NCBI GenBank assembly: GCA_002696995.1
Contig: NZUF01000010.1
Coordinates: 5,583-12,201 of the forward strand
DNA: 6,619 nt
From: Flammeovirgaceae bacterium
Lineage (GTDB): Bacteria; Bacteroidota; Bacteroidia; Cytophagales; MED-G16
Direction of reading: 5' to 3'
The first letter of the stretch is position 1. Every line of letters begins with the position of its first letter. Below the pieces are notes generated by a model that did no database searches, had not been told where the DNA came from, and worked only from the letters and a program-made list of their open reading frames with translations. A program made the position numbers and the translations under genes. Positions 1 to 6,577 of this stretch are shown one piece after another.

Positions 1-291
1 ATTCACTTCCTCATATAAATTAATATCTAACTTCCACGAGCTGACTACCCTTCTGTAGTATTCAAGAGCCTCAGACTTTGTGGGTTTTGAGTTATGTGAG
101 ATGAAGGGAACACCTCCAATTTCTAACTTATCAGAAGTAGAAAAAAATGTCATGTTTTTTGGGTAATTATATAAGGAATTAACTAGACACCCCTTGTCTA
201 TGATAACATAGCTAAGATTATTTTTTTTTGCCTCTATAGCACAACAGATTCCTATGGGTCCAGCACCTATAATACAAAGGTCAAATTTCAT
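1..291 (-). CDS. ypdA: YpdA/Bdr-family bacillithiol disulfide reductase, N-terminal part (cut by window edge)
   Basis: This is the first 97 codons of an FAD- and NADPH-dependent oxidoreductase; the frame runs open to base 1, so about two thirds of a roughly 320-residue protein lies outside. Residues 4-14 form the beta strand and glycine-rich loop of an FAD-binding Rossmann fold (GAGPIG at 9-14). The following stretch is diagnostic for YpdA: an NSLYNYP motif, then MTFFSTSDKLEIG and VPF, then KPTKSEALEYYRRVV. Family members are proposed to reduce oxidised bacillithiol (BSSB) in the cytoplasm. The ATG lies 1 bp after the bshC stop (TAATATG), which argues for co-expression with the gene that completes bacillithiol synthesis. 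The position equivalent to the reported redox Cys14 of Staphylococcus aureus YpdA is Ile13 here, with a Cys16-Cys17 pair just after it. A run of nine A (bases 221-229 on the opposite strand) lies inside the frame without breaking it. Family assignment is strong; the exact physiological substrate is inferred. Confidence 0.9.
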   Translation of the reverse strand, partial: MKFDLCIIGAGPIGICCAIEAKKNNLSYVIIDKGCLVNSLYNYPKNMTFFSTSDKLEIGGVPFISHNSKPTKSEALEYYRRVVSSWKLDINLYEEVN

Positions 292-292
292 A

Positions 293-1807
293 TTATCTCA
301 TTAATATTTTAAAATTCAAATCAAGAGGATCTAATTCTTTATATAGGTCATCAATAAATGATGAATCATAAAAAGAAATCATATTTTCCTTTCTCTCTTG
401 AATTGAATTATTAGGCTTTAGATTATCACATAAAAATTTAATGTGTGATATAGCATCAGAATTATTTTTTTTAAGTGCATTCACATATCTCCTCTGTACC
501 TGACTTACTGTCTTCTCAATTTTTTTTCCGGTTGCCAAGACATGAGGTTTCATTGTCGAATCAATATCTCCAAACTTTGATGACAAACTTTCAACTGCAT
601 CTTTTATTTTTTGAATTTCATTGCTAAAGTTTTTTGTCTCATCCTCAAAGGCACCAATAGATTTAGATTCTAAGACGTGTCTGCTTTTAAATAAATCTCT
701 TGAAGTAAGGCTGTATTTCTTTATTATCTTCTGCACCTTCTCCGAAAGAATTAGACAAAAATCTCTAGGAATAAGTACAGGGTAGTTAATGTCATAACTT
801 TTAAAAAATTTTTTGAAACTAAGCCAATAAACTATCTCCGCAGGACCTCCAACATAAGATATATTAGGCAATATAGACTGCTGGAAGAGACAACGTGATA
901 TTACATTAGGACTAAAATTTTCGGGAGATGAATGTATTAGTTTTTTCATCGTGCTCTCATCAAAAGACTTTGAAGTAGAAAGAATTTTATATTCATTTTC
1001 TTTCTCAATTCTCTCTCTAAAGTTTTTCTCTTGATAAAAAAAGTTGATTTTTCTGACTAACACATCAGACTTGATTTCTGAAGTCTTTTCAATATTATAA
1101 ATTGAATTATTTATTATATCATCTTCAATTATTTGTACAAAAGATTTTTTTAAAAGCTTTGAGTTTGGGTCAATGACTATTAAACCTCTCTCACCAAATA
1201 GAAAGTTCATGTATTTAATTACCGCCTCAGATAAAGAGTCACTAGAGTTATAAGCTTCAAGAAAAAAACTAGGGACAGAAGATTCTTTTTGTAAAATATT
1301 AGCAAAAGATTTGGGGTTAATATCTCCTACAGGGCCTGATGTTTCTATATCCCAGACGTGGGTTCTTCCCAAAGAATGAAAAGATTTAATTTCATCAAAA
1401 TCATGGTCTTCTGAAGCCATCCAGTAAACTGGAATAAAATTATAATTAGGATATTTTTTTGAAAGATTCTCTGCTAACTTAATAGTTGATATTATTTTAT
1501 ATACCACATAAAGAGGGCCCGTACATACATTCAGCTGATGTCCTGTTGTTATTGTAAAGGTATTATCTGATAAAATTGAGTCAATATTTTCACTAAGTTT
1601 ATTGCCAATTTCTATGGAATGATATTGAGATATAATCTCAGAATGAAGAGTTCTCCTCTTACTATTATTAAAATCAACTTTATCTATCGCCTTTATAATA
1701 TTTTTCTCTTCGGGGAAATGTTCCTCTTTAGAATCTTTATTTATGAAGCTTAAAAATTTTTTAGAAAAATTTCCTGTGTCATTAAAACTTATCGTTTCTT
1801 TCTTCAT
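293..1807 (-). CDS. bshC: Bacillithiol biosynthesis cysteine-adding enzyme BshC
   Basis: BshC is assigned the last step of bacillithiol synthesis, joining cysteine to glucosaminyl-malate made by BshA and BshB (neither is in this window). It is cytoplasmic. Visible family signatures are TTGHQLNVCTGPLYVVYK at residues 87-104, PVYWMASEDHDFDEI at 126-140 (the nucleotide-binding-like Rossmann core), and SYVGGPAEIVYW at 317-328. A helical, Lys/Glu-rich segment around residues 370-480 fits the family's C-terminal coiled coil. At 504 residues it is slightly shorter than the usual 530-540, with no obvious missing block. The ATG overlaps the rimO stop as ATGA, a classic coupling arrangement. A GGAG sits 10 nt upstream but falls within rimO codons and may be incidental. 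The stop is 1 bp before ypdA. Family assignment is very secure; the chemistry rests on family knowledge. Confidence 0.95.
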   Translation of the reverse strand: MKKETISFNDTGNFSKKFLSFINKDSKEEHFPEEKNIIKAIDKVDFNNSKRRTLHSEIISQYHSIEIGNKLSENIDSILSDNTFTITTGHQLNVCTGPLYVVYKIISTIKLAENLSKKYPNYNFIPVYWMASEDHDFDEIKSFHSLGRTHVWDIETSGPVGDINPKSFANILQKESSVPSFFLEAYNSSDSLSEAVIKYMNFLFGERGLIVIDPNSKLLKKSFVQIIEDDIINNSIYNIEKTSEIKSDVLVRKINFFYQEKNFRERIEKENEYKILSTSKSFDESTMKKLIHSSPENFSPNVISRCLFQQSILPNISYVGGPAEIVYWLSFKKFFKSYDINYPVLIPRDFCLILSEKVQKIIKKYSLTSRDLFKSRHVLESKSIGAFEDETKNFSNEIQKIKDAVESLSSKFGDIDSTMKPHVLATGKKIEKTVSQVQRRYVNALKKNNSDAISHIKFLCDNLKPNNSIQERKENMISFYDSSFIDDLYKELDPLDLNFKILMR

Positions 1808-3111
1808 TTTAAAACTTCTCCAATTAAATCGTACTCACTCGCCGATATTATCTTAACATCATAAAATTCTCCAACCCTTAGATGAAAATTCTTGGCAGGT
1901 ATAATTACTTCATTATCTACTTCAGGTGAATCAAACTCTGTCCTACCAAAATAATTATTTTTATCACCTCTATCAATTAATACTTTAAATGATTTACCAA
2001 CTTTCTTTTTATTTAAATCCTCTGAAATGCTCTGCTGTAATGACATTATCTGATTATATCTCTTCCTCTTAAGTGTCTCAGGTACATCATCTTCAAATGA
2101 ATGAGAATGTGTTCCCTCCTCATGTGAATATGTAAATACTCCTAACCTATCAAATCTATTCCTTTCTACAAAATCATACATCTCCTTGAAATGGCTATCT
2201 TTCTCTCCTGGGTGTCCTGCAATTAGAGTAGTTCTAATTGATATTTCAGGATTAATATCTCTTATATCTTTTATTAACGCATCGGTCTTCTCTCTAGTAA
2301 TTCCTCTTCTCATAAGTTTTAATATTTCTGAAGAACCGTGCTGGAGAGGTATATCTAAATAATTACAGATATTTTCTCTATCTCTCATAACCTTAATAAT
2401 TTCTAGGGGAAAACCAGAGGGATATGCATAATGTACTCTTATCCAGTCCAAGCCTTCAATATCCGAAAGTCTTTTTAACAAATCTGGCAATTTCCTCTCC
2501 CCGTACAAGTCTAATCCGTAATAGGTTGAATCCTGAGCAATTACCATTATCTCTCTTACTCCATTTTTAACAAGGTTTTTAGTTTCAATAACTAAATCCT
2601 CTATAGACTTAGACCTATGCTTACCCCTCATAATAGGTATAGCACAAAAGGAACAAGGTCTATCACAACCCTCAGAAATTTTAAGGTATGCGTAATGTGA
2701 ATCTGTAGTAATAATCCTTTCTCCTAAGAGCTCATTTCTATATTTAGCTTGAAAATTTTTTAGAAGTTCTGGTAGATCCCTAGTGCCATAAAAACCATCA
2801 ACTTCTGGAATATCTTTCTCTAAATTTTCTTTATATCTCTGGGATAAACAACCCGTGACAAATAATTTTTTTATTTCCCCTACCTCTTTCTGTTTTGCAT
2901 AGGAAAGTATAGTATCTATAGACTCTTGTTTTGCGTTATCAATAAAACCACATGTATTTACAATCACAACGTCTGGGTTAATATCATCCCTCTGGTGGAA
3001 TGCCTTCTTATCGTTTCCTTTCAATTGAGTGAGTAAAACTTCAGAATCAACAATATTTTTTGCGCAACCTAATGTTACAATATTGATTTTTTCTTTTGAC
3101 TTGGTTTGCAT
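1804..3111 (-). CDS. rimO: Ribosomal protein S12 methylthiotransferase RimO (radical SAM)
   Basis: RimO adds a methylthio group to a conserved aspartate of ribosomal protein S12, using two 4Fe-4S clusters and S-adenosylmethionine. The three domains are visible in order. The N-terminal UPF0004 domain holds the auxiliary-cluster cysteines C16 (TLGCAKN), C54 (NTCGFI) and C88 (TGCLSQR). The radical SAM core has C149, C153 and C156 in CDRPCSFC, followed by the PLQHGS and RRGITRE segments. A C-terminal TRAM domain covers about residues 370-435. The TLGCAKNIVDSE start and the GCDRPCSFCAIP motif separate it from MiaB and MtaB. At 435 residues it is full length. The ATG is preceded by an A-rich stretch (TAAAAAAACAAA), typical of Bacteroidota initiation sites. 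Upstream is a 72-bp gap to the T9SS gene; downstream it overlaps bshC by 4 bp. Confidence 0.96.
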   Translation of the reverse strand: MQTKSKEKINIVTLGCAKNIVDSEVLLTQLKGNDKKAFHQRDDINPDVVIVNTCGFIDNAKQESIDTILSYAKQKEVGEIKKLFVTGCLSQRYKENLEKDIPEVDGFYGTRDLPELLKNFQAKYRNELLGERIITTDSHYAYLKISEGCDRPCSFCAIPIMRGKHRSKSIEDLVIETKNLVKNGVREIMVIAQDSTYYGLDLYGERKLPDLLKRLSDIEGLDWIRVHYAYPSGFPLEIIKVMRDRENICNYLDIPLQHGSSEILKLMRRGITREKTDALIKDIRDINPEISIRTTLIAGHPGEKDSHFKEMYDFVERNRFDRLGVFTYSHEEGTHSHSFEDDVPETLKRKRYNQIMSLQQSISEDLNKKKVGKSFKVLIDRGDKNNYFGRTEFDSPEVDNEVIIPAKNFHLRVGEFYDVKIISASEYDLIGEVLK

Positions 3112-3183
3112 TTTGTTTTTTTAGATGGAATAAAATTAACGAATTATGGGCACTAATAGTTGAGATAAGATATATATACCTAA
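3112..3183. other. 72-bp intergenic gap upstream of rimO, no recognisable signal
   Basis: This is the longest internal gap in the gene run. It is very AT-rich and contains an alternating TA tract (3170-3178). I looked for the Bacteroidota -7 consensus (TAnnTTTG) and found no match on the coding strand; TAATTTTA is the nearest and has no TTG at a suitable distance upstream. I also found no hairpin with a T-run that would end the T9SS transcript. It could hold a weak promoter for rimO-bshC-ypdA, but the sequence does not show it. Confidence 0.4.
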
Positions 3184-3660
3184 CTACCTTTGACTTTTTA
3201 CGATATTAAATATTTTTCTCCTACCTGACTTATCCTCTATAACCTCAACAATATATGATCCATTGTTATATTTTTTCATTTCTAAGGTTAGGTCAGAAAA
3301 AGGAACAGTCTTTTGTTCAAGAACTCTCCCGAGTTTATCTACTACCCTAATATGATATGTCCCGACTGGGTCACCTCCTTCAAACATCACCTTATCAAGT
3401 GTTGGGTTAGGAAATGCCTTTATTTCAAGAAGTAAGCCTTTCTCTAGAGAAGTAGGGATCACATCTACTATTAAAGGTTGGTGAAATCCTTGCGTGATTT
3501 CTGTGTCATCATTTCCGAGTGTAGAGATGACACCTTCACCTATAGTCCAACTTAAAATCATTCCTCCTGCCTCAGATGTTTTTCCTGCAGAAGAAATCAC
3601 CTCCTGAGAGTTACTTAAGTGAGAAATAATAAAAAAAGTAAAAACTAAATAATATTTCAT
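3184..3660 (-). CDS. Small secreted protein with T9SS type A sorting domain
   Basis: This 158-residue protein appears to be exported by Sec and then by the type IX system. Residues 1-18 form a signal peptide (Lys2, hydrophobic core 4-12, likely cleavage after S16-N17-S18). Residues 19-62 carry a pattern common in Bacteroidota surface proteins: QEVISSAGK, then LSWTIGEGVIST, then ITQGFHQP. Residues 80-158 are a typical T9SS C-terminal domain: KAFPNPT at 81-87, then YHIRVVDKLGR, a NGSYIVEV strand at 133-140, and the closing KIFNIVKSQR. That domain directs passage across the outer membrane and is normally removed or used for attachment. Little besides these two modules remains, so there is no recognisable enzymatic passenger and I assign no function. 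It sits 27 bp downstream of the SDR gene and 72 bp upstream of rimO, an unexpected place for a surface protein. Secretion class is well supported; role unknown. Confidence 0.85.
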   Translation of the reverse strand: MKYYLVFTFFIISHLSNSQEVISSAGKTSEAGGMILSWTIGEGVISTLGNDDTEITQGFHQPLIVDVIPTSLEKGLLLEIKAFPNPTLDKVMFEGGDPVGTYHIRVVDKLGRVLEQKTVPFSDLTLEMKKYNNGSYIVEVIEDKSGRRKIFNIVKSQR

Positions 3661-3687
3661 AAAGTAAATTTAACTAATTATAGTAAA

Positions 3688-4557
3688 CTAGTTCCCATTA
3701 AACATAAGATCTAATGAATTATTAAAACTTGTGGGATTATAGTCTAAAAATTTAATAGACTTTTCTAAATCAAATCCTGTCTTAAAAGGCCTTAGTGCTC
3801 TTTGATTTAAATCTTTTGTCTTAACATGATTAATAAGATTTTTATCTAATGTAAAGTAATCTGCTATTCTATTACCAATTTCCAGATAACTCATCTGTTC
3901 AGGGCCACACACATTAAAAATTCCAATAGCATTCTTTTCAGAGGCACTCACACATGCTGCTGACAAGTCATCTACATACGTTGGCATTCTTATTTGGTCA
4001 TCAACAAGACTTATGATATTACCTTCTTCTAGGGACTTCTTAATATAGGTCACTATATTTAACTTTTCGTGCATTCCGTAAACCAAAATTGTTCTTAAAA
4101 TAGAATATTTAAGATTTGATGAGGTAATTATTCTCTCACCTTCTAGTTTACTTTTAGCATAATATCCTTGGGGGCTAGGAGCATCAGACTCTAGGTAGAT
4201 TCCTGATTTTTTTTGACCATCAAAAATATAATCTGTAGATATATGAGTAAGGTGACAATTATATTTAAGGCAAACATCAACTAAATTTCTAACTCCATTA
4301 ATATTTACATCATCACATGACTTTTTTTCTGTTTCACAAAGATCAACATTTGCCATAGCGGCAGAGTTTATTACAACATCTGGATTAAATTTTGCAAAAA
4401 ATAATTCCAGATCATCTTTTGAGGTTATGTCAACCTTATGATCGGCTAAACCTTCAATTTTTCTTGAGGATTTAAATACTTCATGTTCAGATTTAGAAAG
4501 AATCTTTATAATCGAATTTCCAACTAGTCCGTTAACCCCTGTTACTAATATTTTCAT
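3688..4557 (-). CDS. SDR-family NAD(P)-dependent oxidoreductase, RmlD-like (dTDP-4-dehydrorhamnose reductase family)
   Basis: This is an extended short-chain dehydrogenase of 289 residues, the normal length for RmlD. The cofactor loop is TGVNGLVG at residues 6-13. NSAAMANVDLCE at 64-75 and STDYIFDG at 107-114 are RmlD-type signatures, and the catalytic YxxxK is Tyr133-Lys137 within YYAKSKLEGE. Thr108 or Ser107 would complete the active site. RmlD proper reduces dTDP-4-keto-rhamnose to dTDP-rhamnose with NADPH. No rmlA, rmlB, rmlC or glycosyltransferase gene lies nearby, so the substrate is uncertain: another nucleotide sugar, or a MAT2B-like non-sugar role, remains possible. It is likely cytosolic. 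Its ATG overlaps the stop of the upstream cyclophilin gene by one base (TAATG), which implies coupled translation. Fold and family are secure; the specific reaction is not, so no symbol is given. Confidence 0.85.
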   Translation of the reverse strand: MKILVTGVNGLVGNSIIKILSKSEHEVFKSSRKIEGLADHKVDITSKDDLELFFAKFNPDVVINSAAMANVDLCETEKKSCDDVNINGVRNLVDVCLKYNCHLTHISTDYIFDGQKKSGIYLESDAPSPQGYYAKSKLEGERIITSSNLKYSILRTILVYGMHEKLNIVTYIKKSLEEGNIISLVDDQIRMPTYVDDLSAACVSASEKNAIGIFNVCGPEQMSYLEIGNRIADYFTLDKNLINHVKTKDLNQRALRPFKTGFDLEKSIKFLDYNPTSFNNSLDLMFNGN

Positions 4558-5372
4558 TATTTTGGGTAAGAATAACCATAATCCTTAGTTATTTTCTCCT
4601 TGGATATTTTCTTTATTTTAAAGGTCATAGGGATATCTTCTACAGGTTTATCAGCTGACCCAGTCTTAACAGATGCAATCTTATCAATAACATCAAGCCC
4701 CTCAACAATTCTACCAAAAACAGTATATGCGCCGTCAAGATGAGGGACACCCCCGACGGTAGTGTAAGCCTTTAATACTTCATCAGAAATAGTTTTTCTT
4801 ATTTGCATTCCATACTTCTCTTCACAAATCTCACTAAGAGAAATTGCAAGCTTCTGAGTTTCTTCTGGATCATTTTGAGCATCTATAAACTTCTGTCTCA
4901 TATCAGAGTATTCTTCTTCTTGGAGTAACCTCCTCACGCCCCCGTACAATGCATTAATGTCAAGAGTTAATTCTTCCTCTTTGTATACCTTTCCTTGAAC
5001 AATGTAGAATTGACATCCACTGGACTCTTTATCTGGGTTTACATTATCACCCATTCTGGCAGCTGCTATTTCACCTTTTCTATGAAAAAGATTATCATTA
5101 AATTCTGCAGGTATTGTGTAGTCAATTTCATTTTCGCTAACTAGGTTAACATCACCACCTTGTATCATAAAGTTTTCTATAACTCTATGAAAAGTTGTAG
5201 AGTCAAACTTTCCTGATTCACTTAACTCTATAAAGTTTTTTTTATGAAGAGGAGTCTCATCATAAAGTATTGCCTTCATCTCTCCATATGGAGTAGATAT
5301 TGTTATTAGAACGTCTTTATTCATAGCACACGATTGAATTAATATTAAAATAATAAAAGTAAATTTTTTCAT
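4557..5372 (-). CDS. Cyclophilin-type peptidyl-prolyl cis-trans isomerase, probable lipoprotein
   Basis: This protein catalyses proline isomerisation, probably in the periplasm. Residues 1-15 look like a lipoprotein signal: two lysines, a hydrophobic run, and I-Q-S-Cys15 as the lipobox (Gln at -2 is off consensus). The cyclophilin domain starts near residue 21. FHRVI (61-65) and FMIQGGD (68-74) supply Arg63, Phe68 and Gln71, matching human CypA Arg55, Phe60 and Gln63. GCQFYIVQG (119-127) and HLDGAYTVFG (211-220) give the rest of the pocket, with Tyr123 and Tyr216 where CypA has Phe113 and His126. About 80 residues (128-206), charged and mostly helical in character, are inserted between these last two motifs, making the protein 271 residues instead of about 165 for the core. 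Similar insertions occur in Bacteroidota homologues as far as I recall. It starts 2 bp after the holB stop and overlaps the SDR gene start by 1 bp. Confidence 0.92.
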   Translation of the reverse strand: MKKFTFIILILIQSCAMNKDVLITISTPYGEMKAILYDETPLHKKNFIELSESGKFDSTTFHRVIENFMIQGGDVNLVSENEIDYTIPAEFNDNLFHRKGEIAAARMGDNVNPDKESSGCQFYIVQGKVYKEEELTLDINALYGGVRRLLQEEEYSDMRQKFIDAQNDPEETQKLAISLSEICEEKYGMQIRKTISDEVLKAYTTVGGVPHLDGAYTVFGRIVEGLDVIDKIASVKTGSADKPVEDIPMTFKIKKISKEKITKDYGYSYPK

Positions 5373-5374
5373 AA

Positions 5375-6505
5375 TTATGTTTTAACCCTACTACTAAATA
5401 GGTCTGAAATTTTGATAGACAAATCTAGGAATAAAATTTTTGGGTTAGCATTTCTATCTAAAAATCTTATACTCTCATCAACTGATAGTACAATTTTTTC
5501 AAAAGAAGATATGTCTAATGTCATCTTAAATTTTTCTATAAATTTTTTTTCATCCTCTGAAATTCTTGAAAGTTTCTCGTCAATATTTGAAACTAATGCC
5601 TCTCGCATAAGCTTTAAACAATATGTCATGAAAGCTCTCTTTCTTATCTTAGATAATAAATTAAACCAATCAATTTGTTTATTTATTTCTGAAAAGTTTT
5701 TGGAATAACACGCACGCATCCATGATTTTAAATTTTCTAAATCATCTGCCTCGGATATATTAAGATATCTTTCAGCTTTGTTAATATCTCCGTCTGAAAT
5801 ATATATTGACTGATCAACTTCTACTTCTGATATATCATTATACTTTGTCAAATAACTTTTCATTTCATCCTCATTGAATCTTCTGATTTTAAACATTTGA
5901 ACACGAGATTTTATTGTCTGAATAAGCCTTTGGTGATTATTAGTAACTAAAAAAAATAAAGTTTCACCAGGCGGCTCCTCTAAAATTTTTAGCATGGCAT
6001 TAGACGTACTTAGATGCAAATACTCTGGAAGCCATATAATATTAATTTTAAACCTAGTCTCAAATGGTTTAAGTGTTAATTTTTTTACTAAATTTCTAAC
6101 TTCGTCCTTAGAAATATTTGGCTGTTTATTCTCAAATCCGTATGATTCAAACCAGTCGTCTATACTTAGATATGGTGAATCAATAATAGAGGCTCTCCAC
6201 GCATCTATAAACTTATCACTAACAACCTCCTTATTTATTTTTGTTGTTGGTGCAACAGGAAAAATATAATTTACATCTGGGTGAATTAATTTATCCATTT
6301 TAGAACACGTGGCACAGGTACCACATGAGTCTTTTTCACTTCTATTCTCACAATTTATATATGAGGCAAATGCTAATGATAACGAGAGATTACCAGTACC
6401 AATTTGTCCGTTAAATAAAATAGCATGATGAATTTCATTAGACTTAAATGAATCAATTAGTCTTTCTTTGTGTGAATCTAAACCTGGTATATCTGAAAAT
6501 CTCAT
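5375..6505 (-). CDS. holB: DNA polymerase III delta' subunit (clamp loader)
   Basis: Delta' is the structural subunit of the clamp loader that places the beta sliding clamp on DNA at replication forks. Residues 1-50 match the start of the AAA+ domain (IPGLDSHKERL, then HHAILFNGQIGTGN). A zinc-binding cluster is visible as C52, C61, C64 and C67 (CGTCATC), followed by HPDVNYIFPV. ENKQPNIS at 125-132, KPFETRFKINIIWLPEYL at 146-163 and SNAMLKILEEPP at 168-179 are the family hallmarks. The P-loop has Asn39 in place of the catalytic lysine, and the SRC motif is SRV (200-202), both consistent with a subunit that does not hydrolyse ATP. Length is 376 residues, normal for Bacteroidota. The C-terminal third is poorly conserved and helical, as expected. 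It is the first gene of the run, starting 20 bp after a probable terminator; the cyclophilin gene follows after 2 bp. DnaX (gamma/tau) is the main alternative, ruled out by the lost P-loop lysine and the inserted W-rich segment. Confidence 0.93.
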   Translation of the reverse strand: MRFSDIPGLDSHKERLIDSFKSNEIHHAILFNGQIGTGNLSLSLAFASYINCENRSEKDSCGTCATCSKMDKLIHPDVNYIFPVAPTTKINKEVVSDKFIDAWRASIIDSPYLSIDDWFESYGFENKQPNISKDEVRNLVKKLTLKPFETRFKINIIWLPEYLHLSTSNAMLKILEEPPGETLFFLVTNNHQRLIQTIKSRVQMFKIRRFNEDEMKSYLTKYNDISEVEVDQSIYISDGDINKAERYLNISEADDLENLKSWMRACYSKNFSEINKQIDWFNLLSKIRKRAFMTYCLKLMREALVSNIDEKLSRISEDEKKFIEKFKMTLDISSFEKIVLSVDESIRFLDRNANPKILFLDLSIKISDLFSSRVKT

Positions 6506-6518
6506 ACTTTTATTAAAA

Positions 6519-6526
6519 CAAGTATA
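6519..6526 (-). promoter_or_regulatory. Possible -7 promoter box for holB (TATACTTG)
   Basis: TATACTTG differs by one base from the Bacteroidota -7 consensus TAnnTTTG and lies 13 nt before the holB ATG. This would start transcription only a few bases before the start codon. The best upstream TTTG (6540-6543) is just 13 nt away, shorter than the usual spacing of about 17-23, and it lies in the loop of the terminator hairpin. This is a weak candidate; readthrough from the upstream gene is an equally good explanation for holB expression. Confidence 0.2.
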
Positions 6527-6556
6527 AAAAAAAAGTCTCCAAAGAATGAAGACTTT
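6526..6556 (-). terminator. Probable intrinsic terminator of the upstream gene
   Basis: On the minus strand a 7-bp perfect stem (AAAGTCT / AGACTTT, arms at 6550-6556 and 6532-6538) with an 11-nt loop is followed by an unbroken run of T; nine T in total including the end of the stem (6534-6526). It begins 21 bp after the stop at 6578. The stem has only two G-C pairs, so it is weak alone, but position and T-tract fit. On the plus strand the same stem is followed by CAG and TTTTT, so it might work in both directions, though no plus-strand gene is seen here. Confidence 0.5.
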
Positions 6557-6577
6557 CAGTTTTTGTGTATATAAATA

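Noticed and set aside
221..229. Nine-base homopolymer in ypdA as a phase-variation switch
   Set aside because: It encodes Lys-Lys-Asn in an intact frame and such runs are common in AT-rich genomes; nothing else suggests switching.
3140..3180. Possible terminator after the T9SS gene (ATTA...TAAT and the TA-rich palindrome)
   Set aside because: The stems are only 4 bp or pure TA, with no T-run after them.
5412..5708. Plus-strand open frame of 98 codons
   Set aside because: It lies entirely antisense to the conserved holB gene, has low-complexity Ser/Phe/Leu-rich content typical of the reverse of an AT-rich gene, and matches no family I know.
5994..6269. Plus-strand open frame of 91 codons
   Set aside because: It is antisense to the delta' hallmark region (LKILEEPP through FPVAPT) and its sequence is explained by that gene's codons.
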